This document shows, piece after piece, positions 7,920 through 15,880 of a stretch of DNA of 22,066 bases. Source of the stretch: Rhodospirillaceae bacterium (lineage in GTDB: Bacteria > Pseudomonadota > Alphaproteobacteria > DSM-16000 > Inquilinaceae); assembly GCA_020638595.1 (NCBI GenBank), contig JACKIG010000046.1, positions 1 to 22,066 on the forward strand. The letters are read 5' to 3'. The translations under genes and the position numbers were made by a program. Each line of letters opens with the position of its first letter. Position 1 is the stretch's first letter. Below the pieces are notes generated by a model. That model saw only the letters and a list, made by a program, of their open reading frames with translations, did not search any database and had not been told where the DNA came from.

Positions 7920-9722
7920 ATGAGCAAGGGCAATGGGGACGCCGGCGGGAAACGCCGGCTGCGCAGCCAGGACTGGTTCGACAATCAGCACAACCCGTCG
8001 ATGACGGCGCTCTATATCGAACGCTACTTGAATTTCGGGCTGACCCGGGAGGAGCTGCAATCCGGCCGCCCGATCATCGCCATCGCCCAGACCGGCAGCG
8101 ATCTTTCGCCCTGCAACCGGCACCTGGTCGACCTGGCCAGCCGCGTTCGCGACGGCATCCGCGATGCCGGCGGCATCCCCATCGAGTTCCCCTGCCACCC
8201 CATCCAGGAGACGGGCAAGCGCCCGACGCCCGGGCTGGACCGCAACCTGACCTATCTCGCTGCCGTGGAGGTGCTGTACGGCTATTTCTTCGACGGCGTC
8301 GTGCTGACCACGGGGTGCGACAAGACCACGCCGGCGCTGCTGATGGCGGCGGCGACGGTGAACATCCCGGCGATCGTGCTGTCCGGTGGGCCGATGCTGG
8401 ACGGCCACCACCACGGCCGCGACCTGATGGGCAGCGGCATGATCATCTGGGAAGGCCGCGAGCGCCTGGCCGCCGGCGACATCGACAACGAGCAGTTCAT
8501 GGAGATGGCCGCCGCCGCCGCGCCATCCATCGGCCACTGCAACACGATGGGCACGGCGACGTCGATGAACTGCCTGGCGGAAGCGCTGGGCATGTCGCTG
8601 CCCGGCTGTGCCGCCATTCCCGCACCGTATCGCGAGCGCGGGCAGATGGCCTACCGCACCGGACGGCGCATCGTCGACATGGTGCACGAAGACCTGACAC
8701 CGTCGCGCGTGCTGACCCGCGCCGCGTTCGAGAACGCCATCATTGCCTGCACCGCCATCGGCGCGTCGACCAACTGCCCGATCCACATCAACGCCATCGC
8801 CCGCCACATGGGCGTGCCGCTGGAACTTGCGGACTGGCAGACCATCGGTTTCGACCTGCCGCTGCTGGTCAACTGCCAGCCCGCGGGCAAATACCTGGGC
8901 GAAGCCTTCCACAACGCCGGCGGCCTGCCGGCCGTGATGAGGGAGCTGCTGGATGCCGGCGTGCTGCGCGCCGACGCGCTGACCGTCAGCGGCCGCACGA
9001 TGGGCGAAGAGAGTGCTGAGGCCACCTGCTGGAACCGCGATGTCATCCGGCCCTATGGCGATCCGCTGATGCGCCAGGCCGGATTCGCCGTGCTCTCGGG
9101 CAATCTGTTCGATGCGGCGATCATGAAGACGTCGGTGGTGGGAGAGGAGTTCCGCCGCCAGTACCTGCAGCGCCCCGGCGACGAGAATGCCTTCGAGGGC
9201 CGTGCCGTCGTCTTCGAGGGGCCGGAGGACTATCACGACCGCATCAACGATCCGGCGCTGGAGATCGACGAGAACAGCGTCCTGGTGATCCGGGGCTGCG
9301 GTCCGATCGGCTATCCCGGCGCGGCGGAGGTGGTGAACATGCAGCCGCCCGATGCCCTGATCAAACGCGGCATCACCAGTCTGCCCTGCATCGGCGACGG
9401 ACGGCAGAGCGGAACGTCCGCCAGCCCATCGATCCTCAATGCCTCACCGGAATCGGCGGCCGGCGGGGGACTGGCGCTGTTGCGCACGGGCGACCGCGTG
9501 CGCATCGACCTGAACGCGCGCTCGGCCAATGCGTTGGTGCCGGAGGCGGAATGGGATGCCCGTCGGGCGGCCTGGACACCGCCGGACCTGCCGGATCAGA
9601 CACCGTGGCAGCAGATCTTCCGCCAAACGGTCGGACCATTGTCGACCGGCGGGTGCATGGAACTGGCCACGGCGTTCCAGGACGTCGTGCATACGCGCGG
9701 CAATCCGCGGGACTCGCATTGA
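7920..9722 (+). CDS. IlvD/Edd-family sugar-acid dehydratase (arabinonate/xylonate type)
   Basis: The 600-residue product dehydrates an aldonic acid to a 2-keto-3-deoxy acid using an Fe-S cluster and Mg2+. Along its whole length it carries the signatures of the L-arabinonate/D-xylonate dehydratase branch: RSQDWFDNQHNPSMTALYIE near the start, GSDLSPCNRH, TTGCDKTTPA, GHCNTMGTA, and GDGRQSGTSASPSILNASPE near the C-terminus. The cluster cysteines are C65, C133 and C207, and the catalytic serine lies in GRQSGTS. It ends TRGNPRDSH, as relatives do. I chose the ATG at 7920 because GGAGG is 7 bases upstream; the frame is open to 7764 but that sequence looks non-coding. No sugar transporter, dehydrogenase or aldolase is adjacent, so the substrate (arabinonate, xylonate, fuconate or galactonate) remains open. 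Confidence 0.92.
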   Translation: MSKGNGDAGGKRRLRSQDWFDNQHNPSMTALYIERYLNFGLTREELQSGRPIIAIAQTGSDLSPCNRHLVDLASRVRDGIRDAGGIPIEFPCHPIQETGKRPTPGLDRNLTYLAAVEVLYGYFFDGVVLTTGCDKTTPALLMAAATVNIPAIVLSGGPMLDGHHHGRDLMGSGMIIWEGRERLAAGDIDNEQFMEMAAAAAPSIGHCNTMGTATSMNCLAEALGMSLPGCAAIPAPYRERGQMAYRTGRRIVDMVHEDLTPSRVLTRAAFENAIIACTAIGASTNCPIHINAIARHMGVPLELADWQTIGFDLPLLVNCQPAGKYLGEAFHNAGGLPAVMRELLDAGVLRADALTVSGRTMGEESAEATCWNRDVIRPYGDPLMRQAGFAVLSGNLFDAAIMKTSVVGEEFRRQYLQRPGDENAFEGRAVVFEGPEDYHDRINDPALEIDENSVLVIRGCGPIGYPGAAEVVNMQPPDALIKRGITSLPCIGDGRQSGTSASPSILNASPESAAGGGLALLRTGDRVRIDLNARSANALVPEAEWDARRAAWTPPDLPDQTPWQQIFRQTVGPLSTGGCMELATAFQDVVHTRGNPRDSH

Positions 9723-9733
9723 GAATCAGGAAC

Positions 9734-9768
9734 GCGCGTCAAGCGACATCATCCCTCGCTTGACGCGC
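9734..9768 (+). terminator. Stem-loop terminator after the dehydratase gene
   Basis: A perfect 13-bp inverted repeat (arms 9734-9746 and 9756-9768, arm GCGCGTCAAGCGA) with a 9-base loop begins 11 bases after the dehydratase stop, between two convergent genes. There is no T tract after it, so it may act as an mRNA 3' end stabiliser or a weak terminator in either direction. Confidence 0.55.
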
Positions 9769-9816
9769 CACCGTCTCGCGGCACTTCGGGCCGGCCGCCG
9801 CACATCGGCACAAACG

Positions 9817-9837
9817 GGGCCGCGGCGGTCGCGGCCC
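9817..9837 (-). terminator. Probable terminator of the MarR gene
   Basis: Read on the minus strand, an 8-bp G+C stem (GGGCCGCG, 5-base loop, CGCGGCCC) lies 7 bases after the MarR stop and is followed by CGTTTG, a short T-rich run. This fits an intrinsic terminator, though the T run is brief. Confidence 0.5.
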
Positions 9838-9844
9838 GGTGCTG

Positions 9845-10339
9845 TCACCCGCCGTTTTCGGCCATGTTCTGGAGGATCTGCCGCAGCGAACGCTCCAGCG
9901 CCTCGACATCGCTCTCGCTCAGTCCGGCGACGGCGACCTTGTTGACCTCATCCTCGCACGGCATCAGCTTGTCGCGCAGCGACCGGCCCTTTTCCGTCAG
10001 GAAGATGTTCATCTTCCGGCGGTCGCGCGGATTGCGGACCCGTTCGACCAGGCCGCGCTTTTCCATGCTGTTCAAGGCCGTCACCGTCGTCGGCTCCATC
10101 ATGCCGACACGGTGGCTGAGCTCCCGCTGGGTCAGCCCGTCTTCCTCCCACAAAGCGCGCAGGAAGTACCACTGGCCGATCGAGACGCTCATCGTCGAAA
10201 TCCGCGTCGCCAGCGCGCGCGACATGGCGCGTTGGGCATCGCGAAGCAGATGGGCTGTCCCATAGTCGGCCGCTTGCCAGCTGTCGCTGGAAACGGGTCC
10301 CACGTCGATTTCGTGGGCTTCTTCGCCCCTCGCTAACAT
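9845..10339 (-). CDS. MarR-family transcriptional regulator
   Basis: The 164-residue product has the MarR winged helix-turn-helix. SIGQWYFLRALWEEDGLT leads into QRELSHRVGM and the recognition helix PTTVTALNSMEKRGLV (residues 83-98), followed by the wing RNPRDRRKMNIFLTEKG with its conserved DRR. Flanking helices would form the dimer interface. I chose the ATG at 10339, which has GAGAGAA upstream; the open frame to 10435 adds a Pro/Arg-rich leader that looks untranslated. MarR proteins usually repress their own gene and a divergent neighbour, here the N-carbamoylputrescine amidase gene, and respond to small aromatic or amine ligands. The ligand cannot be predicted. Confidence 0.9.
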   Translation of the reverse strand: MLARGEEAHEIDVGPVSSDSWQAADYGTAHLLRDAQRAMSRALATRISTMSVSIGQWYFLRALWEEDGLTQRELSHRVGMMEPTTVTALNSMEKRGLVERVRNPRDRRKMNIFLTEKGRSLRDKLMPCEDEVNKVAVAGLSESDVEALERSLRQILQNMAENGG

Positions 10340-10761
10340 GGTCGTTCTCTCATCGTTGAGCGGTGGCGGGGTCGAGGCCCTGCCCCCGCGTTCATACCCC
10401 AGGCGCCGGGTGCGCCGAGGATCGACCGAAGGCATCGCTTTGGTGTCATATAGTCTACACGGATTGGGTTTCTTATGTAAGCAAATTTTGTGCTTCTGCT
10501 AAGAAAAGCTGGCGAACGTTGAAAATCTACCGCCTTGCGAAGCCCAATCGGCGCCAACATTGATCATATGATGGGGCAAATACCCAATTGTCCCAAGGGG
10601 TTCGAGAGATGGCTCGAACTATTACCGGTCTAACAATTGAAGCCGCCTTCGATGTGTGCAATGCACATGGGACAGTGACCGGGGCGGAGGTCGCGAGAGG
10701 TCTTGCCGGCCATATGACATTGGCGGGCGGCGCAAAGTGTAGAATTTGGGCGAGGGAAACC
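10340..10761. promoter_or_regulatory. Divergent regulatory region, marR-like gene / amidase gene
   Basis: This 422-base gap is visibly richer in A+T than its neighbours, mostly at 10440-10670. I see several possible operator elements. AAGCA and TGCTT arms lie 7 bases apart at 10479-10495, a 17-bp site of MarR size. ATCATATGAT is a perfect palindrome at 10563-10572. TGTGCA-A-TGCACA is a perfect 13-bp palindrome at 10655-10667. A GTGTAGAC...GACAC near-palindrome lies around 10443-10461. On the minus strand TTGCTT and TAGACTATAT could form the MarR promoter. An ATG at 10609 opens a frame that joins the amidase gene; see that entry. Confidence 0.45.
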
Positions 10762-11631
10762 ATGGGCATGGTGACGGTGGCGGCCGTGCAAATGGCCTGC
10801 GGGCCTGGGGCGGACGGCAATATCGAGCGGATGGAACACCTCGTGCGCGCAGCGGCCGCACAGGGCGCCGACATCGTCCTGACGCAGGAACTGCCCGCCA
10901 CGCCGTATTTCTGCAAGGACCAGGATCCGGCGTTCTTCGCGCTCGCGCAGCCCGTTGCCGGCCACCCGCTGGTGGCCCGCATGGCGGACCTTGCGCGGAC
11001 GCTGGGGATCGTCCTGCCCGTCAGCATCTTCGAGCGTGCCAACACCGCCTATTTCAACAGCCTGGTCGTGCTGGATGCCGACGGCGAGGTGCGGGCGCTC
11101 TATCGCAAGTCCCACATTCCCGACGGACCCGGATACCAGGAGAAGTTCTATTTCAGCCCGGGCGACACGGGCTTTCAGGTGGTGCAGACGCGCCATGGGC
11201 GGCTGGGCTGTGCGGTCTGCTGGGACCAGTGGTTCCCGGAATGTGCCCGCACCATGGCGCTGAAGGGGGCGGAGATCCTGCTCTATCCCACCGCGATCGG
11301 ATCGGAGCCGCAGGATCCGTCCTGGGACAGCCAGGGCCACTGGACGCGGGTGATGCAGGGCCATGCCGGCGCCAACCTGATGCCGCTGGTCGCCGCCAAC
11401 CGGATCGGCCGCGAAACCGGGCACAGTTGCGACGTCACCTTCTATGGCTCGTCCTTCATCGCCGGGCCGACGGGGGAGATCGTGGCACAGGCGCCGCGCG
11501 ATGCGGAAGCCGTGATCACCGCCCGTTTCGACCTGGATGCCATCGCCCGCCAGCGGGCGGCCTGGGGGATCTTCCGTGACCGCCGGCCCGATCTCTACGG
11601 CAGCCTGCTCAGCCTCGACGGCGGACCGTAG
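10762..11631 (+). CDS. aguB: N-carbamoylputrescine amidase
   Basis: AguB hydrolyses N-carbamoylputrescine to putrescine, CO2 and ammonia, the last step of the arginine decarboxylase/agmatine deiminase route. The 289-residue product is a complete nitrilase-superfamily domain of the AguB type, with the Glu-Lys-Cys triad: E43 in TQELPATPYFC, K116 in YRKSHIPDGPGYQEKF, and the nucleophile C153 in AVCWDQWFPE. The later motif LYPTAIGSEP and the C-terminal FRDRRPDLY are also typical. GAGGG lies 5 bases before the chosen ATG at 10762. The frame is open further upstream to an ATG at 10609, which would add 51 residues not expected in the family. The partner agmatine deiminase (aguA) is not in the window. 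The gene converges on the MocR gene with a 24-base gap. Confidence 0.92.
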   Translation: MGMVTVAAVQMACGPGADGNIERMEHLVRAAAAQGADIVLTQELPATPYFCKDQDPAFFALAQPVAGHPLVARMADLARTLGIVLPVSIFERANTAYFNSLVVLDADGEVRALYRKSHIPDGPGYQEKFYFSPGDTGFQVVQTRHGRLGCAVCWDQWFPECARTMALKGAEILLYPTAIGSEPQDPSWDSQGHWTRVMQGHAGANLMPLVAANRIGRETGHSCDVTFYGSSFIAGPTGEIVAQAPRDAEAVITARFDLDAIARQRAAWGIFRDRRPDLYGSLLSLDGGP

Positions 11632-11655
11632 GCGCCGCGCCGGCAGGGCCACCGG

Positions 11656-13050
11656 TTAGACGATCATCGCCTCGCTTGGGCCCGGGCTGCCCAGCAGGTC
11701 GGCGATCGTTGCCAGGCCCCGGCGCACCCGTTCGCGCGTGGCCTCATGGCTCAGGCACAGGCGGATGGCGGCGGGGCTGTCGGCCGGGTCGACCGCGAAG
11801 GCACCCCCGACGACGACCTTGACCCCACGGTGTTCCGCCTCCAGCCGGAAGACGTCCGCGTGCCACTGCGGCGGCAGCGTCAGCCAGACATGGAAGCCGT
11901 GGGGATCGGCGGCAAAGTGGCGCCCGGAGATCAGGTCGCGCGCCATGGCCTGGCGGGCGGCGGCCTCGTCCCGCTGGGTCCGGTTCAGCCGGTCGGCCGT
12001 GCCGTCCTCGATCCAGCGGCTGGCGATCTCGGCCATCAGCGGCGGCGGCATCCAAGAGGACAGGCTGACAGCCGATCGCAGCGCGCGGGCCAGGTCCGGC
12101 GGCGCGTGCAGATAGCCGACGCGCAAGCCCGGTGCCAGGCTCTTCGAGACGCCGGTGATGTAGATCGTGCGCTCCGGCGCGAGTGCCGACAGCGGCGGCG
12201 GGCGGACCGGCGGCAACGCCCCGAAGACGTCGTCCTCGATGATGGTCAGGCCGCGCCTGCGCGCGACGGCCGCGATCGCCGCGCGGCGGCCGGCGTCCAT
12301 CGTCGTGGTCGTGGGCGTGTGCAGGGTGGGCAGGCAGTAGAGCACCCGGGCGGCCACGCGCCTGCACGCGGCATCCAGGCCGTCGGGGCAGAGACCGCCG
12401 CCGTCACCGGGAACCGGCACGATCTTCAGCCCCAGGTGATGGGCCATGACCTTGACCGGAGCATAGGTCAACGCGTCGGCCAGAAGCACGTCGCCCGGCC
12501 GCATCGTCGCCAGCAGCGATGCCAGGATGCCGTGCTGTGCCCCGGCGGTGAGGACGATGTCGCCCGGCCGCGCATCCAGGCCGAGGGTGCCCAGCCAGCG
12601 GGCTGCGGCCGCCGCATGGCGGCCGGGGCTGTCGACCGTACGATAGTCCAGGAACGAGGCCAGGTCGGCCGCCCCCGCCAGGTTTCCCAGGGTGTGGGCC
12701 AGGCATGCCGCCGCCCCGCCCGGGAAGGGCAGGTTCAGCGAGAAATCGATCGGGCCTGCCGGGGGGCGCGCCAGGTCGGCGGTCACGGCCCGTGCCGGCA
12801 GGGGGCCGGCCTCGCGCACATAGGTCCCCCTGCCGACCTCGCCCAACAGGAACCCCCGGTCCGTGGCGTCGGCATAGGCCCGGGTGACGGTGTTCAGCGA
12901 AACGCCCAGTGCGTGGGCCAGGTCCCGTTGCGGCGGCAGGCGTGCGCCTTGGGCCAGGCGTCCGCGGGCAACGGCCTCGGCGATCGCATCGGAAATCCGC
13001 CGGTATTTCGGACCGACGCGTCCGGACAGGTCCGGCAGCCAGATTGTCAT
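11656..13050 (-). CDS. MocR-type regulator (GntR helix-turn-helix fused to aminotransferase-like domain)
   Basis: The 464-residue product joins a GntR winged helix-turn-helix (about residues 11-80; LPPQRDLAHALGVSLNTVTR is the DNA-reading part) to a fold-type I aminotransferase domain (about 100-460). The PLP lysine is K303 in YITGVSKSLAPGLRVGYL, the pyridine-nitrogen aspartate is in IIEDDVFG (near 273), and R310 can contact the phosphate. The loop that normally reads NPT has Thr-Pro-Thr (TLHTPTTTTM, 242-251), so the usual Asn is absent. Such proteins sense PLP, amino acids or related compounds and usually control a divergent gene, here the EamA transporter. The start ATG at 13050 lies inside a 17-bp palindrome. 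Confidence 0.92.
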   Translation of the reverse strand: MTIWLPDLSGRVGPKYRRISDAIAEAVARGRLAQGARLPPQRDLAHALGVSLNTVTRAYADATDRGFLLGEVGRGTYVREAGPLPARAVTADLARPPAGPIDFSLNLPFPGGAAACLAHTLGNLAGAADLASFLDYRTVDSPGRHAAAAARWLGTLGLDARPGDIVLTAGAQHGILASLLATMRPGDVLLADALTYAPVKVMAHHLGLKIVPVPGDGGGLCPDGLDAACRRVAARVLYCLPTLHTPTTTTMDAGRRAAIAAVARRRGLTIIEDDVFGALPPVRPPPLSALAPERTIYITGVSKSLAPGLRVGYLHAPPDLARALRSAVSLSSWMPPPLMAEIASRWIEDGTADRLNRTQRDEAAARQAMARDLISGRHFAADPHGFHVWLTLPPQWHADVFRLEAEHRGVKVVVGGAFAVDPADSPAAIRLCLSHEATRERVRRGLATIADLLGSPGPSEAMIV

Positions 13051-13059
13051 GATGACAAT
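13043..13059. promoter_or_regulatory. 17-bp palindrome over the MocR start codon, candidate operator
   Basis: ATTGTCAT-G-ATGACAAT is a perfect inverted repeat centred on 13051, and its left half ends with the MocR start codon (complement of 13048-13050). TTGTCA recurs at 13081-13086. CCAGATTGT (13039-13047) also has an exact inverted copy, ACAATCTGG, at 13089-13097. The density of related half-sites in a 79-base divergent gap suggests a shared operator for the regulator and the transporter. Confidence 0.5.
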
Positions 13060-13129
13060 ATTCCGATTGAACCAAGTTCGTTGTCAATACAATCTGGATA
13101 AATTGCATTGGTTTGTGGCAGGAACGGTC

Positions 13130-14113
13130 ATGCGGCACGACACCCCGCGGGTCGGGATCTCTCTCGCCTTCGTCTGCCTGTTCATCCTGGGTGCGATGCC
13201 GATCATCGCGAACAGCCGGCCTGCCGGTTTCGGCGCCTTGAGCTTCGCCTTCTGCCTGTCGGCCTGGCAGCTGCTGTGCTCGCTGCCGCTGCTGCTTCGC
13301 GAGGCCCGCGGCGGGGGCAGGGGTATCTTCGGGGCCGGCCTTGCCGCGGACCTGCGGCGCCGGACGGTGGTGATCATCCTGGCGACGGGGGCGATCTTCG
13401 CGCTGTCCACCTATGTCTACGTGCTGGCTGTGGAGAAAGCGGGCGCCGTGAGTGCGGCGATCGCCATCCAGGCCTATCCGCTGTTCGCGATCCTCCTGGA
13501 GACCGTGGTCCTGAAGCGCCGGAAGAGTGCTGCGGAAGTCTTGTGCGTCCTGGTGCTCGTGACCGCGCTGTACTTCCTGGCCACGGGCGGAACCTGGCGG
13601 ATCGCCGGCTTCTCCGGCTGGTTCGTGCTGGCGCTGGCCATTCCGTTCCTCTGGAGCATCGCCCATGTGATCGTCAAGGAAGTGCTGGACCGCACGCCGA
13701 TCACCCCGGCCCAGGTGACGTTCCTGCGGGTGCTGGTCTCTGCCCTTGCTCTCGGGATCGCCGCAGTTGCCGTTGACGGGCCCCGCAGTGTCGCCCGGGA
13801 CCTGGTCAACCGCGACTTCCAGGCCTTCGCGCTGGTGATGGGACTCGTCTACTACCTTGAGCTGATCTTCTGGTTCCATGCCGTCCGGCATATCGCCGTC
13901 TCGATGGCCAGCGCCATCACCGTGCCGGCGCCGGCGCTGACCATGGTGCTTGCCATCGCCTTCCTGGGCGATCGGGTGGCGGGCTATCAGGCGGGTGCCC
14001 TTGCGGTCGTCGCCGCCAGCATCTACGGGCTGATCCTTGCAGGCGCCAAGCGCCGCTGCGGACCGGCCGGCCCCGGGCAGGAAGCCCGGGCGGCCGATGC
14101 GCCCGCGCCGTGA
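13130..14113 (+). CDS. EamA/DMT-family transporter
   Basis: The 327-residue product is almost wholly hydrophobic, with about ten predicted membrane helices in two homologous halves, as in the drug/metabolite transporter superfamily. The first half includes FVCLFILGAMPIIA and AVSAAIAIQAYPLFAILLE, the latter being the conserved end-of-repeat helix; the second half repeats this in SMASAITVPAPALTMVLA with FLGDRV after it. The protein ends in a short Arg/Pro/Ala-rich tail in the cytoplasm. I chose the ATG at 13130, with AGGA 6 bases upstream; the longer open frame overlaps the MocR gene and looks non-coding. Being divergent from a MocR regulator suggests export of an amino acid or a related metabolite, but the substrate is not known. 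Confidence 0.9.
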   Translation: MRHDTPRVGISLAFVCLFILGAMPIIANSRPAGFGALSFAFCLSAWQLLCSLPLLLREARGGGRGIFGAGLAADLRRRTVVIILATGAIFALSTYVYVLAVEKAGAVSAAIAIQAYPLFAILLETVVLKRRKSAAEVLCVLVLVTALYFLATGGTWRIAGFSGWFVLALAIPFLWSIAHVIVKEVLDRTPITPAQVTFLRVLVSALALGIAAVAVDGPRSVARDLVNRDFQAFALVMGLVYYLELIFWFHAVRHIAVSMASAITVPAPALTMVLAIAFLGDRVAGYQAGALAVVAASIYGLILAGAKRRCGPAGPGQEARAADAPAP

Positions 14114-14134
14114 GGGCGCCGGCGGCCGCGGCGG

Positions 14135-15682
14135 TCAGAGGATGTCCAGCCGCTCCCAGACCGGCAGGCGCTCGGACAGGAACTCGTTCATCTTGCCGAC
14201 CAGGAATTCGTGCCGCTCGGCCGGGTCCTCGATCGGCTTGTCGTCACGCAGGAACTCGTCGCCGCGCGCCAGCACCGGCTCCACGACGAAATTGGCCAGG
14301 GGTTCGGGCTGCCGGGCGATGCCGGTCGCCAGGGCCAGGTACAACAGCCGTTCGATCAGGTCTGTGTTCAGGCCCGCGCCCAGCTGCGGCGCGGCCAGCG
14401 CCTCGCGCACCCGCTGGTCGGCGTACCACGACCGCTCCGCCACTGCGCGGTTCAGCTTCGCAACCGCCTGCTTGTCGGCCAGCAGGCGTTCCGGCGGGGT
14501 GATCACCACCTGGCCGGACCCGACCAGCATGCCGACGACCTCCGGCGCGCGGATCGTCGTCTCGCGGACGGCCGGGATGTCGAGCAGGTCCCCGATCTCC
14601 TTCGGGCCTTCGCCCAGCGCGTCCAGGATCGGCACATAGGCGCGTTCCCCCATGGCCGCCTCGCCCTTCGGCACCTTCAGGGTGCGGCTGACCTTGTCGC
14701 GCGGAATGACCAGGCACAGGCGCAGGCGACGCAGCAGCTCCTCCTGCCGGCCCGGCGACAGGCGCCGGGCACCGCGGACATAGATGTCCCGGCGGAATTT
14801 CTTGATGTAGCAATAGTCGCGGACGGTCTCCTTCAACAGCGGGTCCTCGATCTCGTTGAGGATGGCCGCCTGGTCCTCCGTCACGGTCAGGTCCTGGAAA
14901 TTCTCCACCAGGCCCGCCGACCCGGCATAGCTCAGCTTCGCTTCCGCCAGTTCCGTCGCCACATCGGCGAAGTACATCGGCTCCCAATGCTCGTTGATGT
15001 ACTCATGCGCCATGTAGTTGTACATGTCGCGCGAAGCATGGTTCTGGATCATCTTGAAGGACGGGTTGTCCTTGATCAGCGTCGCATCGGTCTCGCCCAG
15101 GCGGTTCAGCAGGTCGAAGGCGAACCGGATGCGGTTGTCGGTGCGCCCGTGCTTCAGCCGGCTGAACTCCAGCAGCATCCGCTGCAACGGCATGGCCAGC
15201 GTCCAGCCGGGCATGCAGTTGTAGCTGACATAGGCCACGCCGCCCGTCTTCAGGTGGTTGCGGATGAAGCGGACGATGGCGCGGCGGTTCTCCCGGCTGA
15301 CCCAGGTATAGACGCCGTGCAGGGCGATGGCGTCGAACTGCGGCAGCTGGCCGGGGGCGGCGTCGGCCAGTTCCTCGAAGCTGTTCTCCAGGAAGTGGAC
15401 GTTGGTCAGGCCGCCGTCCTCGGCCAGGGCGCGGCTGGCGACGATGTGGCTGGGCAGGAAGTCGACGCCGTAGAACTGCGACTGCGGATTGGCGGCGGCA
15501 AGCACGCACAGCGTATGACCGCCGCCGCTGCCCAGCTCGCAATAGGTATAGCTGTCGGGCAGCGGCGCGGGCTCGTGCCCGCCAAGCAGGGCGACGGCCT
15601 GGAGCAGGTGCGGCTGCAATTCGGAGTGGTAGCCCCCGACATACTCGACATCGGCCACATAGCCGCCGGACCAGCTTCGCAT
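14135..15682 (-). CDS. Class I SAM-dependent methyltransferase with regulatory domain
   Basis: The 515-residue product begins with a Rossmann-type methyltransferase domain. Motif I is YCELGSGGGHT (residues 47-56) and the acidic SAM-ribose residue follows in FYGVDFLPS (D74). FDAIALHGVYTWVS and a later GGVAYVSYNCMPGW match the central strands. After about residue 200 comes a segment typical of the methyltransferase regulatory domain (PF10119 type; ASRDMYNYMAHEYINEHWEP, then FADVATELAEAKLSYAGSA). The C-terminal third is helical, includes a possible winged-helix part (LDALGEGPKEIGDLLDIPAV) and is less familiar. GAGAG precedes the ATG at 15682. The methyl acceptor is unknown. It diverges from the TssB/TssC-like gene, which may or may not be a functional partner, and converges on the EamA gene (21-base gap). 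Confidence 0.88.
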   Translation of the reverse strand: MRSWSGGYVADVEYVGGYHSELQPHLLQAVALLGGHEPAPLPDSYTYCELGSGGGHTLCVLAAANPQSQFYGVDFLPSHIVASRALAEDGGLTNVHFLENSFEELADAAPGQLPQFDAIALHGVYTWVSRENRRAIVRFIRNHLKTGGVAYVSYNCMPGWTLAMPLQRMLLEFSRLKHGRTDNRIRFAFDLLNRLGETDATLIKDNPSFKMIQNHASRDMYNYMAHEYINEHWEPMYFADVATELAEAKLSYAGSAGLVENFQDLTVTEDQAAILNEIEDPLLKETVRDYCYIKKFRRDIYVRGARRLSPGRQEELLRRLRLCLVIPRDKVSRTLKVPKGEAAMGERAYVPILDALGEGPKEIGDLLDIPAVRETTIRAPEVVGMLVGSGQVVITPPERLLADKQAVAKLNRAVAERSWYADQRVREALAAPQLGAGLNTDLIERLLYLALATGIARQPEPLANFVVEPVLARGDEFLRDDKPIEDPAERHEFLVGKMNEFLSERLPVWERLDIL

Positions 15683-15880
15683 CGCTCTCTCACAATCGGT
15701 GGAGATCTAAGTGAATGCTGCTTACCACAGGCGGGCATGCCCACAAACCGGCGTTTGGCGTGCGCGCGGATGATGGGCCTGGACGCGGCGGGCCGATTGC
15801 CGCCTGCGGCGGGGCCTGCCAAACTGATCCGTCCGGGTGGACAGGGCCGGGTGTAGCGGGACCGAGAAGGGGCTGGCGCC
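15683..15880. promoter_or_regulatory. Divergent promoter region, methyltransferase / sheath-like gene
   Basis: This 198-base gap separates the two divergent genes and must hold both promoters. On the minus strand TTGTGG, 16 bases, TAAGCA (about 15724-15751) is a possible promoter for the methyltransferase. The same stretch contains the palindrome GGGCATGCCC (15733-15742) and a CAAAC-CGGC-GTTTG hairpin (15744-15757), either of which could be an operator. No promoter is obvious for the plus-strand gene, which has AGAAGGGG before its ATG. Confidence 0.35.

Noticed and set aside
7710..9236. Minus-strand open frame of 508 codons antisense to the dehydratase
   Set aside because: The plus-strand dehydratase is unambiguous over its whole length. 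The antisense product is His/Gln/Arg-rich without motifs.
12404..13891. Minus-strand open frame of 495 codons spanning the MocR and EamA genes
   Set aside because: It crosses two well-supported genes in a different frame, and its product is low-complexity with no motif.
14210..15856. Plus-strand open frame of 548 codons antisense to the methyltransferase
   Set aside because: The minus-strand product has an intact SAM motif and regulatory domain. The plus-strand translation is compositionally biased and lacks any motif or ribosome site.
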